A DNA stretch of 64,000 nt from Aquirufa antheringensis (GCF_004307425.1 NZ_SEWZ01000002.1:562935-626934); one strand, 5' to 3'; positions 18,111 to 25,913 are shown, numbered from the stretch's first letter. Notes: a model not told the origin generated them from the letters alone. Numbers and translations: made by a program.

Positions 18111-18521
18111 AACATCTACAAGTTCAGAAGCATGAAGAAGAATACGCCAAATGTCGCGACGCATTTATTAGAAAGCCCTGCGTCCTATTTGTTGAGAATA
18201 GGAGGGGTGTTGCGGAAATTGAGTTTGGACGAATTACCTAACCTAATCAACATCATCAAAGGAGAAATAGTATTCGTGGGGCCCAGGCCGGCGTTGTATA
18301 ACCAAGACGATTTAATGGCCTTACGGGTCGCAGCAGGGGTAGACAAGCTTAAGCCAGGAATCACAGGCTGGGCACAGATTAACGGGCGAGACGAGATCTC
18401 CATTGAGGCTAAAGTGGCGCTTGAGAAAGAGTATCTAGAGAGAAAGTCGGTTTGGTTTGATTTGATGATAGTGGTGAGGACTTTTACGAGTGTGCTTTTT
18501 AGTAAGGGAGTGGCGCATTGA
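18111..18521 (+). pseudogene. Truncated initiating sugar transferase (3' remnant)
   Basis: The frame reads NIYKFRSMKKNTPNV, then the catalytic dyad region LSLDELPNL, FVGPRPALYNQDDL and [14 protein letters not shown], all typical of a PglC/WcaJ-type phosphoglycosyl transferase. The first 60-70 residues, including the membrane helix, are missing. Reading upstream in frame, similarity stops just before YKFRSM at about 18,111. An ATG at 18132 could start a 129-residue fragment, but without the membrane anchor activity is unlikely. Base composition changes here from AT-rich to about balanced, so this is probably the broken edge where the upstream cassette replaced older sequence. A terminator follows. 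Confidence 0.8.
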
Positions 18522-18542
18522 TTGATAGTGTATTTTTGATTT

Positions 18543-18570
18543 AAAAGCTCGCTGGATGGCGGGCTTTTTT
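18543..18570 (+). terminator. Intrinsic terminator
   Basis: AAAAGCTCGC / GCGGGCTTTT pair around a 6-base loop (one T-G wobble), followed by TTTTTTG. It sits 21 bases after the truncated transferase stop. Its core closely matches hairpins at 23687 and 25553. Confidence 0.8.
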
Positions 18571-18694
18571 GTTTAAAGGGGGATTTATAAAAAGACTTTA
18601 TAATATTAAAACATTTTTAAATCGGATATTTAGGAAAATCTAAAAAGTGTGTAAGAATAATTATCCTTAAAAGTGCACAATAAAAGTCCTCATA

Positions 18695-18793
18695 TTTGCA
18701 CAATGTCTAGGTAATGAGTTACCGTCGCCCCGATGGGATAAACGTAATTTCATTAGCTTCTTTAGGGCATTAGGATCGTTTGCCCCTTTTTTT
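18695..18793 (+). ncRNA. Possible structured small RNA or leader with terminator
   Basis: The 370-base gap between 18570 and 18938 has no credible ORF but contains GC-rich structure within otherwise AT-rich DNA. GGTAA-TGAG-TTACC (18710-18723) forms a hairpin, CCC-CGAT-GGG follows, and GGGCA...TGCCC (18765-18785) plus a run of seven T looks like an intrinsic terminator. No clear promoter was found upstream (CATATTTG near 18691 is a weak TAnnTTTG match). It may be a small RNA, or an attenuator for the gene at 18938. I cannot assign it to a known RNA family. Confidence 0.3.
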
Positions 18794-18896
18794 GTACAAT
18801 ATTATCAGTTTCTTATTAGGGAATAGTAGATAATAAGTTGAACTAGCGGATTCAACAAATTCAATACTTTTTTGATAACATTATGAATTGAATTTT

Positions 18897-18930
18897 GTTT
18901 ACGTATTTTGTAAACTTTTGCTTATATTTA
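18897..18930 (+). promoter_or_regulatory. Promoter/operator region of the GNAT-HTH pair
   Basis: GTTTAC (18897) and GTAAAC (18910) form a 6-bp inverted repeat with a 7-base spacer. A near-consensus -7 element TATATTTA follows at 18923-18930, eight bases before the ATG at 18938. An inverted repeat overlapping the promoter fits autoregulation by the HTH protein of the pair; this is inferred. Confidence 0.4.
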
Positions 18931-18937
18931 CTAACAC

Positions 18938-19396
18938 ATGAAGGTTATAGAGGTCTTGACAGGAGAAGAATTTTTGGCTGAAATCGTTCTCGCTGAATTG
19001 GCGGATTTGAAACGAGACAACTTTTACTTTGAATGGGAGAAAGAGCTTAATCAGGGTGTTGTAAAACTGCAGCTAAAGTCGACTAAAGAAATACTAGGAT
19101 TAATGTCTTTGGAAGTATTCTCGAAGGAGAGCTTTGTTAAAATTAGGTTATTAGCTGTCTCAGAAGATAATAGAGGAAGAAATAAAAAATTCGATCGGAT
19201 AGCTGGACATCTTATCGCTTATGCGGCTCAATTAGCAGTGTATAATTTTGCGGAGGATGCTTGTTTAGTTATTTGGCCTAAAACAATAGTGGCAGCGCAT
19301 TACAAAGAAAAGTATAAGATGAAACAAGTGGGGTCATTGCTAAGCCTTGAGGTACCAGAAATAATAGACGTGATAAATACATACGACCATGATTAA
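18938..19396 (+). CDS. GNAT-like acetyltransferase, possible toxin
   Basis: This 152-residue protein has a pattern resembling GNAT acetyltransferases: a beta-strand region ending in VKIRLLAVSEDNRGRNKKFDRI, where the RGRNKKF segment stands in the acetyl-CoA pyrophosphate-binding position, followed by an amphipathic helix (AGHLIAYAAQLAVYN). The motif is not a perfect R/QxxGxG/A. It overlaps a helix-turn-helix gene by 8 bases. GNAT-HTH pairs are often toxin-antitoxin systems, in which the GNAT acetylates aminoacyl-tRNA. Usually the HTH gene comes first; here the order is reversed. An alternative is a non-toxin acetyltransferase with its regulator. Confidence 0.55.
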   Translation: MKVIEVLTGEEFLAEIVLAELADLKRDNFYFEWEKELNQGVVKLQLKSTKEILGLMSLEVFSKESFVKIRLLAVSEDNRGRNKKFDRIAGHLIAYAAQLAVYNFAEDACLVIWPKTIVAAHYKEKYKMKQVGSLLSLEVPEIIDVINTYDHD

Positions 19397-19910
19397 TGAA
19401 AATTTAATTTTAGATCCGGATAGTTTGTTAGACTCAAGGGAGAGTTCCATGCTGGCTGGAGAGAATGAATTAAAGTCTTTAGCAAAAGCGCGTGCGTTAA
19501 GAAAAAGCAATTTGTCCTCAAACGATATAAGACGAGCAAAGCTTCTTCAATTAAAATTGAAAATGGAAGAATTCTTATCTTCTGAAGTGAATGATAGTAG
19601 GGGTCAATTTCCCTCATTTTTGGAATTTTATGTCGATTCTATATATCCCAAAAGAAAGCTCTTTGCTAAGGATATCGATGTTAATCCGACTAGTTTAAGT
19701 CAAGTAATAAATAACCACAGAGATCCTAAGGAAGAATTTATTCTTCGCCTAATCATTCACTCAGAAGAAGTCTATAAGCAGGTTTGTGATTTTCAAAGTA
19801 ATAACTGGCTCAAGGTGTATTTTAAAGATAAATTAGTAGAAAAGATTTCTACTGAAAAGAAATGGAGAAAAGAAGAGGGAAAACATGTGAAGGTTTTTGC
19901 AGAAGTGTAA
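19389..19910 (+). CDS. Helix-turn-helix protein paired with the GNAT-like gene
   Basis: This is a 173-residue protein. The C-terminal half (about 95-135) has an XRE-like helix-turn-helix: KLFAKDIDVNPTSLSQVINNHRDP, in which LSQVINNH looks like the recognition helix. The N-terminal 70 residues are helical and charged and may bind the partner. It overlaps the upstream gene by 8 bases. It is likely the antitoxin/autorepressor if the pair is a toxin-antitoxin module; the inverted repeat at 18897 is the candidate operator. The C-terminal tail is very basic. Confidence 0.65.
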   Translation: MINENLILDPDSLLDSRESSMLAGENELKSLAKARALRKSNLSSNDIRRAKLLQLKLKMEEFLSSEVNDSRGQFPSFLEFYVDSIYPKRKLFAKDIDVNPTSLSQVINNHRDPKEEFILRLIIHSEEVYKQVCDFQSNNWLKVYFKDKLVEKISTEKKWRKEEGKHVKVFAEV

Positions 19911-20002
19911 GTAACACCCTTAAAATTTGAACCGGATTTGACCATTAAATAAAAATCCTTGCAGCACTAACCGCCAAAGCATCGCTTGTCCTAAATTTTA
20001 GT

Positions 20003-20010
20003 TAAATTTG
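20003..20010 (+). promoter_or_regulatory. Bacteroidota -7 promoter element (TAAATTTG)
   Basis: This is an exact match to TAnnTTTG, 30 bases before the SLBB exporter ATG. No clear TTTG -33 element lies 19-21 bases upstream. It probably drives the exporter-Wzz gene pair. Confidence 0.5.
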
Positions 20011-20040
20011 CCTAAAATATACGTATCATAACATTCTTGT

Positions 20041-22431
20041 ATGAAATTATTCAGTCGAATTCTTTTGACCCTTTCTTTCCTAGTACTTGTTCACGCAGCC
20101 TTTTCTCAGGCAAAACGCAAAGTGGAAGACCTGAGTGACGAAGAAATTTCTACCTTCTTCGAGCGTGCCCAATCCAGCGGAATGACAGAAGCACAGTTAG
20201 AAAAAGCAGCCAAAGCACAAGGATATACCTCAGCGGATATAGCAAAAATGCGCAGCCGTTTGACGCAGATAGGGGATACAAAAACGAAGGAAAAAACGAC
20301 CACGTCGAAATCGAAAACCTCTTCTAAAAGAACGGTTTCGGGGAAATTGAGCACGAAAAAAGGGGCTAAAAATACCGATGAGGAGGGCTCGGAAGACGTT
20401 TCGATGGAGGAAGAGGAAATGGTAGACTCTACTTTGTTGCCTAAGAAAAAGATCTACGGTGCGAACCTTTTCAATAACAAGAAATTAAACTTCGAGCCGG
20501 ATTTGCGTATTGCGACTCCTGTGAACTATACGCTAGGACCAGATGATGAGTTGAATATCGACATCTTTGGCGAAGTAATGGATAATTACACCGTTACGGT
20601 GAGTCCAGAGGGAACGGTTAAGATTCTAAACTTGAGCCCTATTTATGTCAATGGATTAAACGTAGAGGCAGCATCTGCCCGTATCGTGAGTCGCTTAAGG
20701 CAATTATATCAAGGTTTGAATCGCCCTGGTAGCGGATCTTCTGCCATTATCACCTTAGGAAATGTGCGCAGTATCAAAGTGACCCTAGTAGGGGAAGTGG
20801 AGAACCCGGGTTCATATACCATCTCTTCTTTGGCAACCGTATTTAACGCCTTATACTTAGCAGGTGGGCCTAACGAAAATGGATCCTACCGTAGCATTCG
20901 CGTGATAAGAAACAACAAAGTGGTTCGTACGCTAGACTTATACGATTTCTTACTAAAGGCGGATCAAAAAGACAACATCCAATTAAAAGACCAAGACATC
21001 ATTCGTGTAGGGGATTTCGATTCTCATGTCGAATTAGCCGGCGAAGTAAGACGCCCCATGGTTTTTGAGGCCGTAAAAGGAGAAACCTTAAAAGACATCC
21101 TGCGTTATGCGGGGGGCTTCACAGATAAGGCCTATACCTACTCCTTAAATGTCCGCAGAAACACTTCGCGTGAGTTGAAATTACTAAACATCACACAAGA
21201 TGAAGTGGCGACTTTCCAACCTCAAAATGGAGATTCGATTTCGGTAGGTAAAATTATCGAGCGTTATGAAAATCGTGTAACAGTGAGTGGCGCGGTATTT
21301 AGACCAGGTGTTTTTGCCATCGAAAATGGCTTAACGACGGTAAAAGAATTAATCAAACGCGCTGAAGGGCCTCGTGAAAATGCGTTCCTAAATCGTGCAA
21401 CTATTTCCCGTAGAAAGGAAAACTACGATCCGGAAATGATCTCCTTCGACTTAGGAAAAGTATTAAGAGGCGAATTAGCAGATATCGCGCTACACCGCGA
21501 AGATTCCCTAATGGTCTACTCGCTCGATTCTTTGCGTGAATACCAGCGGGTCAGCATTTTTGGTGAAGTGAATAAACCAGGTATATTCGAATTCCGTACC
21601 GGAATGAAGGTGGCAGATATCATTCTGATGGCGAAAGGCTTTAAAGAAGCGGCTAGTTATGCTAAAATCGAATTATCGCGTCGTGTGATCACGCATGGCA
21701 ACGACAACGCAACCAATGAAAAAATCATCGTTAAGACTTTCGATATCGATGGCAGCTTGAATATCAGCAGCGAAGGAAGTCAATATGAATTGAAACCTTT
21801 TGACATCATCTCTATTCGTCGATCGCCTAATTATGAAGTGCAAAGAGGGGTGACCATCGAAGGTATGGTGAACTTCCCCGGTCGTTATGCGATTCCGAAA
21901 GATGATCAAAAGATTGCTGATTTAATTTTTGAGGCGGGAGGTCTAAAACCGGAAGGCTATTTAGATGGCGCTATTCTGTACCGTGATTCAACTGTGGTGG
22001 GGGTAAAACTTTCTGAAATCCTCAAGAACCCAGCTTCTAAAAACAACCTATTACTCATGGAAAATGACCGTTTAGTCATTCCACGTGTGTTAGAAACGGT
22101 TAAACTTTCCGGAGGTGTTCAGAATCCGATTGCTATTGCTTTTGTGGATGGATATAGTCTTCAAGACTATCTAGATGGCGCGGGTGGATATACTGAGTAT
22201 GCGGACAAGAGAAATGTATACGTGAAAGCGCCTAACGGTATTTCCACGAAAAGAAGACGATTCTTATTCTTCCGTATTAATCCGAGGGTACTTCCAGGTT
22301 CTGAGATAGTGGTACCTGAATTCCCGACGACTAAAAAGGGTCTAACTACTGCTGAGGCCGTTGGTTTATCATCTGCCTTAGTTTCTGTTGCGCTTACCTT
22401 GACAACACTTATTAACAATTTGACTAAATAA
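20041..22431 (+). CDS. Wza-like polysaccharide export protein with SLBB repeats (first copy)
   Basis: This 796-residue outer-membrane/periplasmic export protein has a signal peptide covering about 1-22 (ending HAAFSQ), then a small helical module (DLSDEEISTFFERAQ), a Lys/Ser/Glu-rich linker (about 80-130), the polysaccharide export domain starting near GPDDELNIDIFGE, and several SLBB repeats, each opening with a form of V-x-GEVxxPG. The C-terminus has a hydrophobic helix (about 770-793), in the position of the helix that forms the Wza outer-membrane barrel. It would export polymer with the Wzz protein encoded six bases downstream. A second, similar gene is at 30064. Confidence 0.9.
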   Translation: MKLFSRILLTLSFLVLVHAAFSQAKRKVEDLSDEEISTFFERAQSSGMTEAQLEKAAKAQGYTSADIAKMRSRLTQIGDTKTKEKTTTSKSKTSSKRTVSGKLSTKKGAKNTDEEGSEDVSMEEEEMVDSTLLPKKKIYGANLFNNKKLNFEPDLRIATPVNYTLGPDDELNIDIFGEVMDNYTVTVSPEGTVKILNLSPIYVNGLNVEAASARIVSRLRQLYQGLNRPGSGSSAIITLGNVRSIKVTLVGEVENPGSYTISSLATVFNALYLAGGPNENGSYRSIRVIRNNKVVRTLDLYDFLLKADQKDNIQLKDQDIIRVGDFDSHVELAGEVRRPMVFEAVKGETLKDILRYAGGFTDKAYTYSLNVRRNTSRELKLLNITQDEVATFQPQNGDSISVGKIIERYENRVTVSGAVFRPGVFAIENGLTTVKELIKRAEGPRENAFLNRATISRRKENYDPEMISFDLGKVLRGELADIALHREDSLMVYSLDSLREYQRVSIFGEVNKPGIFEFRTGMKVADIILMAKGFKEAASYAKIELSRRVITHGNDNATNEKIIVKTFDIDGSLNISSEGSQYELKPFDIISIRRSPNYEVQRGVTIEGMVNFPGRYAIPKDDQKIADLIFEAGGLKPEGYLDGAILYRDSTVVGVKLSEILKNPASKNNLLLMENDRLVIPRVLETVKLSGGVQNPIAIAFVDGYSLQDYLDGAGGYTEYADKRNVYVKAPNGISTKRRRFLFFRINPRVLPGSEIVVPEFPTTKKGLTTAEAVGLSSALVSVALTLTTLINNLTK

Positions 22432-22436
22432 GCGCC

Positions 22437-23537
22437 ATGTCTACGATAGAAAATAATCAATTAGAAGATAACGGGGAAATTTCGATCAACTTTGGTGAGA
22501 TTTTCCGTACGCTGAAGTCGTATCGGATTTTAATAGCTACTTGTGCTGTGCTTTTTGCAGCATTAGGGGCTATTTATTCCCTAACGCAGCCTAATGAATA
22601 TAGCTCTAACGCGAAACTATTACCGGAATTAGATTCTAAATCCGGTGGTGCAGGCGGAATGGGTGGTTTAAAATCCCTAGCAGGGCTAGCTGGTGTAGAC
22701 CTAGGCGGAAGCTCCTCTGGAGCCGAAGCTATTCGTCCAGATTTATACCCTAACATCGTTCAGAGTGCTCCCTTATTACAGGAAGTATTGAAAGCAAAAA
22801 TCTATAGCACGAAACACAAGAAATGGCAAACGGTTTTGGACTTTTTATCTGAGAAGCAAGATTCTGCTCCATTAGATTTATTTGGCGATCCTGATGAAAA
22901 TGAAATTGTTTATGATGTAAAACTAGATAAAGTCCCATCTAGCGCCCTTTCTGCAGATTTAATCAAATTAAATAAGAAGGAACAATTAGCTATTAAGAGA
23001 TTAAGAGCTTCAATAGTACTAGAGATTGATAAAAAATCTGGTGTCATTTCGTTAACGACTAAATTAACGAATCCGGTGGCGGCAGCGAACATCACTTCGC
23101 TAATTCAGCACTACTTGACGAAGTATGTAACAGATTATCGCACTCAGAAGGCTAGACAAGAATTGACCTTCTTAGAAAAGCGCCTTTCGGAATCCCGCTC
23201 ACGCTATGACCAAGCCTTATTTACTTTAAGTGCATATCGCGATCAAAACATGAACTTGTTCTTGAACGTGGCAAAAGACCGCGAGAAGAAATTGCAATAC
23301 GAGGTGGATATGGCTTACAATTTGTATACGACTATCAGCGGACAATACGAAGAGTCTAAGGTAAAATTACACCGTGAGACACCTGTGTTTAAAGTATTGG
23401 AGCCGGCACAGGTAGCAATTCAGAAGGATGGCCCCAAGCGTAGTTTGATTACGATTGGGTTTATGTTTGTGGGGGTGTTCTTTTCTTTGATCTATGTGTT
23501 TTTTAAGACGGTGAATTTGAAGGAGCTACTAGGGTAG
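22437..23537 (+). CDS. Wzz-type chain-length determinant (first copy)
   Basis: This 366-residue polysaccharide co-polymerase has membrane helices near 33-53 and 338-358, flanking a large periplasmic region with coiled-coil character (about 220-320). A Gly-rich stretch near 63-90 (GGAGGMGGLKSLAGL) is shared with the second Wzz copy. No C-terminal tyrosine kinase domain is present. It probably sets chain length and bridges the inner membrane to the SLBB exporter encoded just upstream. The TAG stop overlaps the first unit of the hairpin array that starts at 23537. Confidence 0.88.
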   Translation: MSTIENNQLEDNGEISINFGEIFRTLKSYRILIATCAVLFAALGAIYSLTQPNEYSSNAKLLPELDSKSGGAGGMGGLKSLAGLAGVDLGGSSSGAEAIRPDLYPNIVQSAPLLQEVLKAKIYSTKHKKWQTVLDFLSEKQDSAPLDLFGDPDENEIVYDVKLDKVPSSALSADLIKLNKKEQLAIKRLRASIVLEIDKKSGVISLTTKLTNPVAAANITSLIQHYLTKYVTDYRTQKARQELTFLEKRLSESRSRYDQALFTLSAYRDQNMNLFLNVAKDREKKLQYEVDMAYNLYTTISGQYEESKVKLHRETPVFKVLEPAQVAIQKDGPKRSLITIGFMFVGVFFSLIYVFFKTVNLKELLG

Positions 23538-23669
23538 TCGCCCTTCGGGCTTAGTCATCGCTTCGCGATTTAGTCGTCACTTCGTGACTTAGTCACGACT
23601 TTGTCGTTTAGTCGCCCTTCGGGCTTAGTCATCGCTTCGCGATTTAGTCGTCACTTCGTGACTTAGTCA
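23537..23669. repeat. Tandem array of seven mini-hairpins
   Basis: Seven units of 17-19 bases share the frame GTC-[stem]-TTY-[stem]-TTA. The stems differ but each is self-complementary: GCCC-TTC-GGGC, ATCGC-TTC-GCGAT, GTCAC-TTC-GTGAC, ACGAC-TTT-GTCGT, and then the first three again. The array starts on the stop codon of the Wzz gene. This is not a CRISPR array: units are too short and there are no unique spacers. A related array lies at 49426-49572. Confidence 0.9.
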
Positions 23670-23686
23670 TTTATTTTAAACAAAGG

Positions 23687-23711
23687 AAGCTCGCTGGAAG
23701 GCGGGCTTTTT
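23687..23711 (+). terminator. Intrinsic terminator after the first Wzz gene
   Basis: AAGCTCGC / GCGGGCTT pair around the loop TGGAAG and are followed by TTT. The core GCTCGCTGGAAGGCGGGC is nearly the same as the terminators at 18543 and 25553. Confidence 0.8.
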
Positions 23712-23792
23712 GTTTTAGGGGATTATCAGTTTATTGATAGGGATGGCCCGGCTATTTTGATACCTTTATCGAACCACTATTTAATTAAATCA

Positions 23793-23954
23793 ATGTCTCC
23801 TAATACACTCAAGAAACAAATTGATGCGATTCATAAAGCAACCGCTCTGGCCACGAAATCACGTGAATCAGCAATACTCTTTCTGACTAAATCGGGTATA
23901 TTGAAAAACCTTCCTAAAGCGAAAAGGGTAACCTTTATCTCTAGATTGAGATAA
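23793..23954 (+). CDS. Small hypothetical protein
   Basis: This is a 53-residue basic protein starting at ATG 23793; a longer frame back to TTG 23757 is less likely. The sequence has a helix-forming segment ATALATKSRESAILFLTKSG and no signal peptide. I do not recognise it with certainty. Similar very short proteins with a K/R-E-x-A-x3-L-x3-G-I-L pattern often occur near toxin-antitoxin genes, and AbiE lies just downstream, so a link is possible but not shown. Confidence 0.45.
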   Translation: MSPNTLKKQIDAIHKATALATKSRESAILFLTKSGILKNLPKAKRVTFISRLR

Positions 23955-24020
23955 TCCCGGATTTGATTGTTTTCCGAATTGATTTTAAAAATTTGACAAT
24001 TAATGTAATAAAATATAGTG

Positions 24021-24057
24021 TAATTCGGAATAAATCCGAATTATATAATTAATTTTG
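24021..24057 (+). promoter_or_regulatory. AbiE promoter and operator
   Basis: TAATTCGGA-N5-TCCGAATTA (24021-24043) is a perfect 9-bp inverted repeat. It is followed by the -7 element TAATTTTG (24050-24057), which ends four bases before the AbiEi ATG at 24062. Autoregulation through inverted repeats upstream is known for AbiEi. The spacing implies an almost leaderless transcript. Confidence 0.6.
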
Positions 24058-24061
24058 ACAT

Positions 24062-24700
24062 ATGGATGTCAGAACACTTTTAGCAGAATATGCGGAACAG
24101 CCTATAAGCACGCAGATTTTACTAACAATTTTGAAGGATTACAATAGGCCCTATGATAAAATTATGGAATTGATGAGTCAGGGGGATTTAATTCAGTTAA
24201 GGAAGGGTCTGTATATGACTAGTACTTTAATAAACTCGAATAGACCTGAGCCATTTCTGGTAGCGAATCATTTGTATGGTCCTAGTTATGTTTCTCTTGA
24301 CTCCGCTTTGTTTTATTGGGGGTTTATACCTGAGCGTGTTTTTGAAATAACTAGTGTTACGAGTAAACTTTCGAAAAGATCTACTGTTGAAAACACGGTT
24401 TTTAGCTTTACTCATTTGCCTTTGGCCTATTATCCTGTAGGGATAAAATCAGTCCGATTAACTGATAAACAAACGGTTTTAATTGCGAGCCCAGAAAAGT
24501 GTATATGCGATAAAGTAATTACGACTGCTGGAGTAAATCTGAGGAGTAAGAAACAAGCCATGACTTTTCTCGTCCAAGATCTAAGAATGGATAAAGATCG
24601 CCTGAGAGAATTGAATTTACGTGAGATGGCCAAGTGGTTACCAGTTTGCCCTAAGCGGACGAGTATTAAGAATTTAATCGAAGCAATAGCTGAATTATGA
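24062..24700 (+). CDS. AbiEi-like antitoxin (type IV toxin-antitoxin)
   Basis: This 212-residue protein has an N-terminal winged-helix region (about 1-60: STQILLTILKDYNRPYDKIMELMSQG is split over the HTH helices) and a downstream region typical of the AbiEi family: LYGPSYVSLDSALFYWGFIPE near 75-95 and SPEKCICDKV near 144-153. AbiEi neutralises the nucleotidyltransferase AbiEii without direct binding and represses the operon. The ATGA overlap with the toxin gene fits the standard AbiE layout. An inverted repeat lies over the promoter. Full length for the family. Confidence 0.88.
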   Translation: MDVRTLLAEYAEQPISTQILLTILKDYNRPYDKIMELMSQGDLIQLRKGLYMTSTLINSNRPEPFLVANHLYGPSYVSLDSALFYWGFIPERVFEITSVTSKLSKRSTVENTVFSFTHLPLAYYPVGIKSVRLTDKQTVLIASPEKCICDKVITTAGVNLRSKKQAMTFLVQDLRMDKDRLRELNLREMAKWLPVCPKRTSIKNLIEAIAEL

Positions 24701-25548
24701 TCAAGGAATGGATTGAATCGTATGAGCCTAAAAATATTCAAGACACCGAACAGGCGTTACGAGAGATTATGCAAGAAATTGCTTTGGCAGGCTTATACAG
24801 AGCTAATTTTTTCAAACATGCTGCATTTTATGGCGGTACTGCATTGAGAATTTTTCACGGATTGAATCGATTCTCTGAAGATTTGGACTTTTCCTTATTG
24901 CAAAAAGATGCTGATTTTGAATTCGATCACTATTTTAAATCAATTGTGGATGAGTTTCAGGCTTTGGGAATAAAGGTAAGCTTGAATCAAAAAATGAAAT
25001 CCACGATTTCAACTATCGATTCTGCCTTCCTGAAATCAGATACACTTTGGAGTGAATTGATATTTGAGGATACGATCCCACAAATCAAGCTTTCGATAAA
25101 GCCAAGCATTAAAATCAAGCTGGAAATTGATACGAATCCGCCGCTTCGATTTGGCACAGAAAATAAACTCCTGACTAAACCCTTCTCATTTTACGTTAAC
25201 TGTCTTACACTTCCAGATCTGTTTGCCGGTAAAATGCATGCGCTTCTTTTTCGAAAATGGAAGACTAGGGTTAAAGGCCGAGACTGGTATGATTTAGACT
25301 GGTATATAAAAAAAAGGGTAAAAATTAACTTAACTCATTTTTGCCATAGAGCGATTGAAAGTGGAGACTGGGCTCAAGAAACTATGACAAAAGACCAATT
25401 GCTTGAATTGCTAGCATTGAAAATCGCATCCTTAGATATCAATAGAGTAAAAGAGGACGTAATTCGTTTTATTCCTAATCCACAAGATTTAGAAATCTGG
25501 TCTCAAGGATATTTTCAGCAAATCTGTGATAGGCTGGAAGTGAGCTGA
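24697..25548 (+). CDS. AbiEii/AbiGii-family nucleotidyltransferase toxin
   Basis: This is a 283-residue DNA-polymerase-beta-like nucleotidyltransferase. The signature is GGTALR at about 46-51 and D62-L-D64 in FSEDLDFSL; a later KIKLEID segment supplies the third acidic position and KMHALLFRKWKTRVKGRDWYDLDW matches the family's lysine/Asp motif (split here across 171-194). AbiEii toxins transfer nucleotides (to tRNA in studied relatives) and halt growth, including during phage infection. It overlaps the antitoxin gene by 4 bases and has an intrinsic terminator 5 bases after the stop. All key residues look intact. Confidence 0.9.
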   Translation: MIKEWIESYEPKNIQDTEQALREIMQEIALAGLYRANFFKHAAFYGGTALRIFHGLNRFSEDLDFSLLQKDADFEFDHYFKSIVDEFQALGIKVSLNQKMKSTISTIDSAFLKSDTLWSELIFEDTIPQIKLSIKPSIKIKLEIDTNPPLRFGTENKLLTKPFSFYVNCLTLPDLFAGKMHALLFRKWKTRVKGRDWYDLDWYIKKRVKINLTHFCHRAIESGDWAQETMTKDQLLELLALKIASLDINRVKEDVIRFIPNPQDLEIWSQGYFQQICDRLEVS

Positions 25549-25552
25549 ACAA

Positions 25553-25576
25553 GCTCGCTGAAAGGCGGGCATTTTT
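25553..25576 (+). terminator. Intrinsic terminator after AbiEii
   Basis: GCTCGC / GCGGGC pair around the loop TGAAAG, followed by ATTTTTG. It overlaps the left arm of the large inverted repeat in front of the HTH gene at 25638. Confidence 0.7.
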
Positions 25577-25639
25577 GTAAACTATATTATACATTTATGC
25601 TTATATATGCTTATATTGTATAATATAGTTTACAAAAAT
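25571..25639. promoter_or_regulatory. Perfect 22-bp inverted repeat in front of the orphan HTH gene
   Basis: The left arm at 25571-25592 (containing GTAAACTATATTATAC) and the right arm at 25618-25639 are exact reverse complements. The 25-base spacer carries two direct copies of ATGCTTATAT. The start codon of the HTH gene (25638) lies within the end of the right arm. It may be an autoregulatory operator, an RNA hairpin hiding the start, or the trace of a mobile element. Confidence 0.8.
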
Positions 25640-25913
25640 GGAAGAAATATTCTTTGATTCAATAAAAATAAGTGACGTAAAGCTTCTGATGGGTACATGG
25701 TGTAAATCGATGCGCCGGCGAAAAAGGCTTTCCCAAGAGGAACTTGCGGCAAATTTGAATTTGTCTAGAATAACGATTCATAACTTAGAATCAGGTAAGA
25801 ACGCTACGATTGAGACCTTTCTAAAGGTTGTAAATCATTTTCAAGAATTGGAAGAGTTGTTTAAGTATATGAAAGAAAAAGTAGCAGAAAAAGAGGTTAA
25901 ATCATTGTATTGA
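25638..25913 (+). CDS. XRE-family helix-turn-helix regulator
   Basis: This 91-residue DNA-binding protein has a clear five-helix HTH_3 domain at about 22-78: WCKSMRRRKRLSQEELAANL then LSRITIHNLESGKNATIETF. The recognition helix is SRITIHNLESG. The shape is like HipB-type antitoxins, but no hipA-like gene follows; the next gene is on the opposite strand. The start codon sits in the large inverted repeat, which is the obvious candidate for its own operator. Possibly an orphan antitoxin or regulator. Confidence 0.8.
   Translation: MEEIFFDSIKISDVKLLMGTWCKSMRRRKRLSQEELAANLNLSRITIHNLESGKNATIETFLKVVNHFQELEELFKYMKEKVAEKEVKSLY

Noticed and set aside
23537-23669. CRISPR-like regular repeats
   Set aside because: Units are only 17-19 bases, are each self-complementary and have no unique spacers; no cas genes are nearby.
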